Source: Arsukibacterium sp. (lineage in GTDB: Bacteria > Pseudomonadota > Gammaproteobacteria > Enterobacterales > Alteromonadaceae). Taken from it: a stretch of 64,000 bases of DNA. The stretch covers positions 1 through 64,000 of the forward strand of contig NZ_JAGYIM010000023.1 of assembly GCF_018402695.1 (NCBI RefSeq), in the 5' to 3' direction. Made by a program: the position numbers and the translations under genes. Positions 58,109 to 64,000 of this stretch are shown piece by piece; the first letter of the stretch is position 1, and every line of letters begins with the position of its first letter. The notes beneath the pieces are model-generated. The model searched no databases, had not been told where the DNA came from, and worked only from the letters and a program-made list of their open reading frames with translations.

Positions 58109-58564
58109 TTACAAAAAGCGCTGTTGTAATTGCTGCACTATTGGCTGGTTGGCATCGGGAAAGGTGATAGTGGCCAAGGTCGCTGATGTCAACCCACTGC
58201 AGTGGCTGGCCTTCCAGCCCTGTGGGGTACCCGTAAAATCGGTAACCAGCCAGATATCCAGCGTGACCTGACGCTCCGGATAGGTATAGTTAAGCAGCAT
58301 AAAAGGTTCAGCCTGGGTTACGGTGATAGCCAGTTCTTCTGTTAACTCACGGTCTAACGCGGCTTCGACAGTTTCGCCCTGCTCGACTTTACCGCCCGGG
58401 AATTCCCATTTACCACCCTGATGCTGCTTGCTGCTGCGCAGCGCCAGCAATACTTGCTTTTGCTTGAGAATAACGCCCACTGCCACATGAAGTTGCGGCA
58501 GGGTGTCAGCTTGCTGGCTGCCCATGTTAGCTGTGCCTGGCAAAGCATCAGCTGAGTTTGCCAT
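58109..58564 (-). CDS. mutT: 8-oxo-dGTP diphosphatase MutT, with compensating frameshifts
   Basis: A 151-residue NUDIX protein from ATG 58564 (overlapping the secA stop; ATG 58522 is an alternative start). [18 protein letters not shown] leads to the Nudix box ([22 protein letters not shown]). Between residues about 113 and 132 the sequence [19 protein letters not shown] is unlike the family, but the next frame reads [18 protein letters not shown], exactly as expected. Two opposite one-base indels therefore bracket this stretch while leaving the ORF open. It removes 8-oxo-dGTP from the nucleotide pool. Confidence 0.9.
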   Translation of the reverse strand: MANSADALPGTANMGSQQADTLPQLHVAVGVILKQKQVLLALRSSKQHQGGKWEFPGGKVEQGETVEAALDRELTEELAITVTQAEPFMLLNYTYPERQVTLDIWLVTDFTGTPQGWKASHCSGLTSATLATITFPDANQPIVQQLQQRFL

Positions 58565-61289
58565 GACACTGTTTATATTTTTTACCTGAGCCACAGGGGC
58601 ATGGATCGTTGCGCCCCACTTTGTCGCCATCGCGCACTACCGGTGTCGGCATGGCATTTGCGCCAGCTGCTGCAGGCGCCGGGGCGGCTGCCGTGGCACC
58701 ACCCATCTGGCCGGCTTCGTCATGCTGATAGTTATGCGGTACCGCATCGGCCTTGCGGCGTTGCTCTTCAACAGCTTCGACATCTTCAGCCGCTTTAACC
58801 TGAACCCGGCTTAGAATACCGATAACGTCTGTTTTCAGCTCGTCCAGCATATTTGAGAACAATTCAAAGCTTCGCGTTTGTATTCCTGCTTCGGGTTTTT
58901 CTGGGCGTAACCACGCAGGTTAATGCCCTGACGCAGATGGTCCATCGCGGCTAAATGCTCTTTCCAGTGGGTGTCGAGACTTTGCAGCATTATGGCTTTT
59001 TCAAACTGGCGCAGTACTTCTACCCCAACCATCTGCTCTTTGTGCTTGTAGCCTTCGCTAAATTCCAGCTGAATTTTATCGCGCAGTTTTTCTTCAAACA
59101 GTTTTTTGTCATCAGCCAGCCATTGGCTAACTGGCAGATCTAAGGCAAAGTCGGCTTTTAAGCGCTGCTCCAGCCCCGGAATATCCCACATTTCATCTAA
59201 TGATTGTGGCGGAATATACTGGCTGATCACTGAGTCGACCACATCTTCGCGAATGGCGTTGACGGTCTCGCTGATGTCAGTGGCATCTAACAATTCGTTA
59301 CGCTGCTCGTATACTACTTTGCGCTGATCATTGGCGACGTCATCAAACTCCAGTAATTGCTTCCGGATATCGAAGTTACGGGCCTCTACTTTGCGTTGGG
59401 CATTTTCGATGGCGCGGCTAACCCACGGGTGTTCAATGGCTTCGCCTTTTTCCATGCCTAAGCGGCGCATCATGCCAGCCATCCGGTCGGAGGCGAAAAT
59501 GCGCATTAACGCATCGTCCAGCGACAGATAAAAACGTGAAGAACCCGGATCGCCCTGGCGGCCTGAACGGCCGCGCAGCTGGTTGTCGATACGGCGTGAT
59601 TCATGGCGCTCGGTACCTATTATATGTAAGCCACCGGCCGCGATAACTTCATCGTGGCGCAGTTGCCAGTCGGCGGTAATTTTCGCGACAGCTTCGTCGG
59701 TTTTATTTTCCAGCGCCGCTAATTCAGATTGCAAGCTGCCGCCCAGCACAATGTCGGTACCCCGACCTGCCATGTTAGTAGCAATGGTAACGGTGCCCGG
59801 ACGGCCGGCATCGGCAATAATTTGCGCTTCATTTGCGTGAAACTTGGCGTTCAGTACCTGATGCTTAATTTTGGCTTTGTTCAGTAAATTAGACAGGTAT
59901 TCAGAGCTCTCAATCGAGGCAGTACCTACCAGCACCGGCCGCTTAGCATCGCGGGCCTTGATAATGTCTTCAATAATGGCGTTGTACTTATCTTCAGCGG
60001 TGAGGTAAACCAGGTCGGCCATATCGTCACGCACCATAGGGCGGTTGGTCGGCACAACAATGGTCTCCAGACCATAAATTTGCTGAAATTCAAAGGCTTC
60101 AGTATCAGCAGTACCTGTCATACCGGCCAGTTTGTCATACAAACGGAAATAGTTCTGGAAGGTAATAGAGGCCAGGGTCTGGTTTTCGTTCTGAATACGC
60201 ACGCCTTCTTTGGCTTCGACGGCCTGGTGCAGACCTTCTGACCAGCGGCGGCCTTCCATCGTACGGCCGGTGTGCTCGTCAACAATAACAATTTCGCCGT
60301 CTTTTACCACGTAGTCGACATCGCGCTTAAACAGCTGATGCGCCCGCAGCGCAGCATACACATGGTGTAACAGGGTAATATTGGCAGCAGAGAATAAGGT
60401 ATCTTCTTCGCCGATCATCCCGGCTTCGCGCAGCATATCTTCTACTTTGATCTGGCCTTGTTCGGTTAAATATACCTGGCGGGCTTTTTCATCAACGGTA
60501 AAGTGACCATCGCCATGATTACCCTCTTCGTCTTCTTTGTCCTGCTTTTCCAGTTGCGGCACCAGGGTATTAATTTGTTTATACAGCGCGGAGCTGTCTT
60601 CCGCCGGGCCGGAGATAATCAGCGGGGTACGGGCTTCGTCAATTAAAATTGAGTCAACTTCATCGATAATGGCAAAGGCTAAATCGCGCTGCACCCGGTC
60701 TTGCGGCGAGAACGCCATATTGTCGCGCAGGTAGTCAAAACCAAATTCGTTATTGGTGCCGTAGGTAATATCGGCCTGATACGCCTGTTGTTTGGCCTGA
60801 TGGGGTAAGCCCGGCACGTTAACGCCGACGGTTAAGCCTAAGGAAGCTGAACAGCGGCTCGTTAGTTTCGGCATCGCGCCGTGCCAGATAGTCGTTAACG
60901 GTAATAACGTGCACGCTTTTGCCGCTTAACGCATTCAGGTAAGCCGGCAAGGTCGCGGTCAGGGTTTTACCTTCACCGGTACGCATTTCAGAAATACGCC
61001 CCTGGTGCAGCACTATACCGCCCAGCAACTGCACATCGAAATGGCGCATTTTAAACACCCGGGTGCTGGCTTCACGCACCGTAGCGAACGCTTCGGGTAA
61101 AATGTCTTCCAGCGTGGCGCCGTCTGCTACCCGCTGCTTAAACTCAGCCGTTTTCTGCTTTAAGGCTTCATCGGACAATGCCTGGTATTCGGCTTCCAGA
61201 GCATTAATTTGCTTGACGTACTTCTGCTGTTTCTTCAGGAAACGGTCGTTACGGCTGCCAACTAATTTGGCGAAAAATTTTCCAAACAT
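58548..61289 (-). CDS. secA: Protein translocase ATPase SecA, frameshifted into three ORFs
   Basis: The pieces are 60819-61289 ([17 protein letters not shown]; Walker A MRTGEGKT), 58835-60874 (Walker [46 protein letters not shown]) and 58548-58862 (C-terminal linker and the zinc/SecB site [14 protein letters not shown]). An extra C near 60838 and a missing T near 58866 break the frame; restored length is about 910 residues. SecA drives preproteins through SecYEG and is essential, so sequencing error is far more likely than decay. Its stop overlaps the mutT start. Confidence 0.95.
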
Positions 61290-61500
61290 TATCCAGATAC
61301 CATTTAAGTTAAAACTGCTTTGCAGCCCTGGCCAGGCCAGTTATTTATTGTCGTTGTGATTTACTGCCTGCCGGTAAAGCGGCTATTGGCAGAATATGGT
61401 GCCAACCGGGGTAAGTTTCAAGCCCGGCGAACTGTGGCAGCACCGATAAAACCTGTTACACTAAACCGGCCTGCTGTTAAGCCCGTTAAGTAAGCTGTTG

Positions 61501-61962
61501 ATGAAACGCTATAGCCATAAACCCGAAGATTTAACCAAGCTGTTTGGCCAGAGCTCGCTGGCTTTGATGCAGCAACAGTATGAACTTGTTCGCAAATTAA
61601 ATACCGAGCTATGCCATATTTTGCAGCTGGAACAACTGAGTTTTTGTCAGGTGTCGAGCATTAATGCCGGGCGGGCGGTTATTTTATGTCAATCGCCAGG
61701 CTGGGCTAACCGGTTAAAGATGCAGCGCGATGCCATTCTAGACAATTTCAGGCAAAAAATCTTGCCTGATTTAGCCGGAATCGATATTGAAGTGTCGCCA
61801 CACGGCCAGATTGCCCGGCCGGAAATAAAAACCCCGGCCAAAGCGCCTGCTAATACTAAACAATCTGATTTATCGGACAGCGCCCGCGCCTCACTGCAAC
61901 AGGCACTGGAACACAGCGACGACAAAGTAAAACAAGCACTGGCCCGGCTATTGGCCAAATAA
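61501..61962 (+). CDS. dciA: DciA/DUF721 family protein (replicative helicase loader type)
   Basis: A 153-residue protein from ATG 61501. The N-terminal KH-like DUF721 domain covers residues about 1-100 (LNTELCHILQ..., VILCQSPGWANRLKMQRDAIL). The C-terminal tail is polar, Ala/Ser-rich and probably disordered. DciA recruits the DnaB helicase in bacteria lacking DnaC/DnaI. It is divergent from secA and lies between secA and lpxC, where many gammaproteobacteria have secM or this gene. Confidence 0.85.
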   Translation: MKRYSHKPEDLTKLFGQSSLALMQQQYELVRKLNTELCHILQLEQLSFCQVSSINAGRAVILCQSPGWANRLKMQRDAILDNFRQKILPDLAGIDIEVSPHGQIARPEIKTPAKAPANTKQSDLSDSARASLQQALEHSDDKVKQALARLLAK

Positions 61963-62029
61963 AAAGGGTCGGAGTGAATAAATTATTCACTCCGACCCTT
62001 TTATTGCTTTAGTTTATTCACTCTGACCC
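61962..62029. terminator. Long perfect palindrome (bidirectional terminator) with a third half-copy
   Basis: AAAAGGGTCGGAGTGAATA (61962-61980) and its exact complement (61984-62002) form a 19-base stem with a three-base loop, directly at the dciA stop. A further copy of the right half, TATTCACTCTGACCC (62015-62029), follows with one change. It lies between convergent dciA and lpxC and can end transcription both ways. The GGGTCAGAGTGAATA motif resembles dispersed REP-type elements. Confidence 0.85.
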
Positions 62030-62054
62030 ATTTTTTTTAATGGGAAAGTAAATA

Positions 62055-62966
62055 TCAGGCCAGTTGCGGTGCCAGATAGGAAATAGGCATGTGGGCTTTA
62101 TCTTCAAAGCTGACAAATTCCCAGTTTTCCTGCTCGGCTAAAACGGCGCATAATAGCTGATTATTTAAGGCGTGGCCGGTTTTGTACGAGATAAACTCGC
62201 CCAGCACACTGTAACCTGCCATATATAAATCACCGATGGCGTCGAGAATTTTATGTTTGATAAATTCGTCTTCGTAGCGCAGGCCGTCCTGGTTTAATAC
62301 CCGGAACTCGTCCAGTACCACGGCATTGTCGAAACTGCCGCCTAACGCCAGGTTGTTGGCCCGCAGGTACTCGATATCATGCAAAAAGCCAAAAGTACGG
62401 GCGCGGCTGATATCTTTAATAAAGCCGGCAGCCGAAAAGTCCATTTGCATCCGCTGCGTGGTTTCAGCAATAACCGGGTGGTCGAAGTCGATGGCAAAGT
62501 CGATTTTAAAACCGTGATGTGGCCGGATTTCAGCCCACTTGTCACCGTCTTCCACCCGCACGGTGCGCTTAATTCTAATAAATTTCTTTGCCAGTTTCTG
62601 CTCGCTGATGCCGGCTTCCAGCAACAGGTATACAAACGGGTTGGCGCTGCCATCCATAATCGGGATTTCAGCTGAGTCGACTTCAATAATCAGATTGTCG
62701 ATACCCAGGCCGGCAACCGCAGCCATTAAATGCTCGGTGGTAGACAGGCGCACGCCTTGCTCGTTGATCAAACAGGTACACATTACCGTGTCACCAACCA
62801 TTTCTGGGGTAACTTTAAAGTCGACTATCGGATCCAGGTCAACACGACGGAACATAATGCCCGTGTTGTCAGGTGCAGGCCGGAGAGTGAGCGTAACCTT
62901 TTCACCCTTGTGTAACCCTACACCAATAGTACTGACTGTTTTAGCGACGGTACGTTGTTTAATCAT
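62055..62966 (-). CDS. lpxC: UDP-3-O-acyl-N-acetylglucosamine deacetylase LpxC
   Basis: A 303-residue zinc enzyme. [16 protein letters not shown] carries Glu78 and His79, and [14 protein letters not shown] carries the other two zinc ligands (His, Asp). It catalyses the committed step of lipid A synthesis. Full length (E. coli 305). It lies downstream of ftsZ in the conserved order ftsZ-lpxC. Confidence 0.97.
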   Translation of the reverse strand: MIKQRTVAKTVSTIGVGLHKGEKVTLTLRPAPDNTGIMFRRVDLDPIVDFKVTPEMVGDTVMCTCLINEQGVRLSTTEHLMAAVAGLGIDNLIIEVDSAEIPIMDGSANPFVYLLLEAGISEQKLAKKFIRIKRTVRVEDGDKWAEIRPHHGFKIDFAIDFDHPVIAETTQRMQMDFSAAGFIKDISRARTFGFLHDIEYLRANNLALGGSFDNAVVLDEFRVLNQDGLRYEDEFIKHKILDAIGDLYMAGYSVLGEFISYKTGHALNNQLLCAVLAEQENWEFVSFEDKAHMPISYLAPQLA

Positions 62967-63174
62967 AATTTCTTCCTGCTCAAATTTTAAGCAATCACAA
63001 AATGGCGGCGAAGCTTAGCACAACTTCAGCAGTTTTACCAATTTACTGGCTAATTCTGCAGACAGTTATGGTGCCTAATAGCAACTGAACAGCAGCTTAA
63101 CTTCAACTGTTGCTAATATTATTCTCTTCACCAGGCGTACGCCAGACATTTTACTGCCGGCCACAGCAGGCGGC

Positions 63175-64000
63175 TTAATCTGCCTGCTTGCGTAAAAACG
63201 CCGGGATATCAAAAATATCGATACCACCTTTGCTTTCCGGCTGGGTTTTAGTCTGCACGGCTTCGTCTTTTTGCAGATTAGCCGCCGGTGCCGCATGACG
63301 CATAGTATTACCCTGCTGCACATAGGCTTGTACCGGCTCAGCACGATGACTTGGTACCAGGCTGATATCGGGCCGGCGATCGGCACCAATACCGGTCGCT
63401 ACTACCGTTACCCGCAGCTCGTCGTGCATTTCCGGGTCGATAACCGCACCCACTACGACAGTAGCGTTTTCAGAGGCAAAGGCTTTAACCGCATTACCGA
63501 CAATTTCGAATTCTTCAATGCTGATATCCAGGCCGGCAGTAATGTTAACCAGAATGCCTTTGGCACCAGACAAGTCGATATCTTCCAGCAACGGGCTGGA
63601 AATAGCCTGCTCGGCAGCTTCTTCAGCACGATCCGGGCCTGACGCGCGGCCGGTACCCATCATCGCAGTGCCCATTTCAGACATAACAGTACGTACGTCA
63701 GCAAAGTCGACATTGATCAAACCGGGCCGGGTAATTAATTCGGCAATACCCTGCACGGCGCCCAACAACACGTTGTTAGCCGCTTTAAACGCATCCAGCA
63801 GGCTGGTGCCTTTACCTAATACTTTTAACAGCTTGTCATTCGGGATGGTGATCAGCGAGTCAACATATTTGCTCAGCTCCAGAATACCTTCATCGGCATA
63901 AGCTGTACGCTTTTTACCTTCGAACGGGAACGGCTTGGTGACTACGGCAACCGTTAAAATACCCAGCTCGCGCGCGACTTCAGCCACGATTGGCGCCGCA
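63175..64000 (-). CDS. ftsZ: Cell division protein FtsZ, C-terminal part (gene continues past the window)
   Basis: The visible 275 codons begin in the GTPase domain (AAPIVAEVARELGILTVAVVTKPF follows the tubulin signature, which lies outside). They include NVDFADVRTVMSEMG with the T7-loop region, the C-terminal GTPase subdomain and a short linker. The end is the conserved tail DIPAFLRKQAD that binds FtsA and ZipA. The reading frame is open to base 64000, so an ATG at 63987 is internal and not the start. Confidence 0.97.
   Translation of the reverse strand, partial: AAPIVAEVARELGILTVAVVTKPFPFEGKKRTAYADEGILELSKYVDSLITIPNDKLLKVLGKGTSLLDAFKAANNVLLGAVQGIAELITRPGLINVDFADVRTVMSEMGTAMMGTGRASGPDRAEEAAEQAISSPLLEDIDLSGAKGILVNITAGLDISIEEFEIVGNAVKAFASENATVVVGAVIDPEMHDELRVTVVATGIGADRRPDISLVPSHRAEPVQAYVQQGNTMRHAAPAANLQKDEAVQTKTQPESKGGIDIFDIPAFLRKQAD

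Noticed and set aside
60819-60874. secA split as a true pseudogene or as two SecA proteins
   Set aside because: All SecA domains are present once, in order and conserved, and the gene is essential; an extra C is the simplest cause.
63987-64000. FtsZ start at 63987
   Set aside because: The frame is open past the window edge and the preceding codons read AAPIV, internal FtsZ sequence.

Overview
The window is a piece of gammaproteobacterial chromosome. Gene content, gene order and protein sequences look most like the Rheinheimera/Arsukibacterium/Alishewanella group near Alteromonadales. Supporting points are the orders rpoN-hpf-ptsN-rapZ-ptsO, coaBC-dut-slmA-pyrE-rph-yicC, gmk-rpoZ-spoT-ridA-recG and pilABCD-coaE-zapD-yacG-mutT-secA-dciA-lpxC-ftsZ, and a TPP-riboswitch thiamine operon headed by a TonB receptor. 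The taxonomic placement is inference from reading; no search was run. I saw no rRNA, tRNA, CRISPR array, prophage or intact transposase.

Layout: (1) 1-1959, the nitrogen-PTS cluster. (2) 1971-7854, a minus-strand group-1 Mrp Na+/H+ antiporter operon (A/B-C-D-E-F-G), with A and B apparently one fused gene broken by indels. (3) 8347-12362, a minus-strand thiamine salvage operon: TPP riboswitch, TonB receptor, thiamine-binding protein, PnuT-like permease and thiamine-kinase-like protein. (4) 12.5-20.5 kb, envelope and ion-stress genes (M15 peptidase-SH3, small outer membrane protein, MgtE, DUF432, MscS, BamA-like protein) and mutM. (5) 20.5-27 kb, housekeeping genes (rpmG, rpmB, radC, coaBC, dut, slmA, pyrE, rph, yicC). 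(6) 27.0-29.1 kb, a small AbiE toxin-antitoxin island bracketed by copies of the yicC 3' end. (7) 29.1-40.3 kb, a two-ORF beta-propeller/GGDEF sensor, then gmk-rpoZ-spoT-ridA, a periplasmic binding protein, recG and DUF1445. (8) 40.3-49.1 kb, a very large unknown polytopic membrane protein with a dCache-like sensor, then DUF3297, pxpABC, a DUF4392 D-glutamate-cyclase-like gene and a D-amino acid aminotransferase. (9) 49.5-64 kb, type IV pilus assembly (pilABCD), coaE, zapD, yacG, a PEP-CTERM-like secreted protein, an IalB-like protein, mutT, secA, dciA, lpxC and the 3' part of ftsZ.

Functionally, region 3 is a self-contained vitamin B1 import and phosphorylation unit. The genes around 39-49 kb look like a D-glutamate/5-oxoproline recycling system: DUF1445 and DUF4392 are the two halves of animal DGLUCY, and they flank all three 5-oxoprolinase subunits and a D-amino acid transaminase. 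The AbiE genes look like a minimal defence or addiction island at a known island insertion site.

The sequence carries many single-base indels, mostly at short homopolymers. They break genes that cannot all be dead (secA, coaBC, coaE, pyrE, pilB, pilC, mutM and others). I read these as probable sequencing or assembly errors and annotate each broken gene as one locus, or in pieces where the pieces are large. Short dispersed repeats of a REP-like family occur near slmA, before the aminotransferase gene and after zapD. Two unusual tandem repeats lie in the pil-coaE region.
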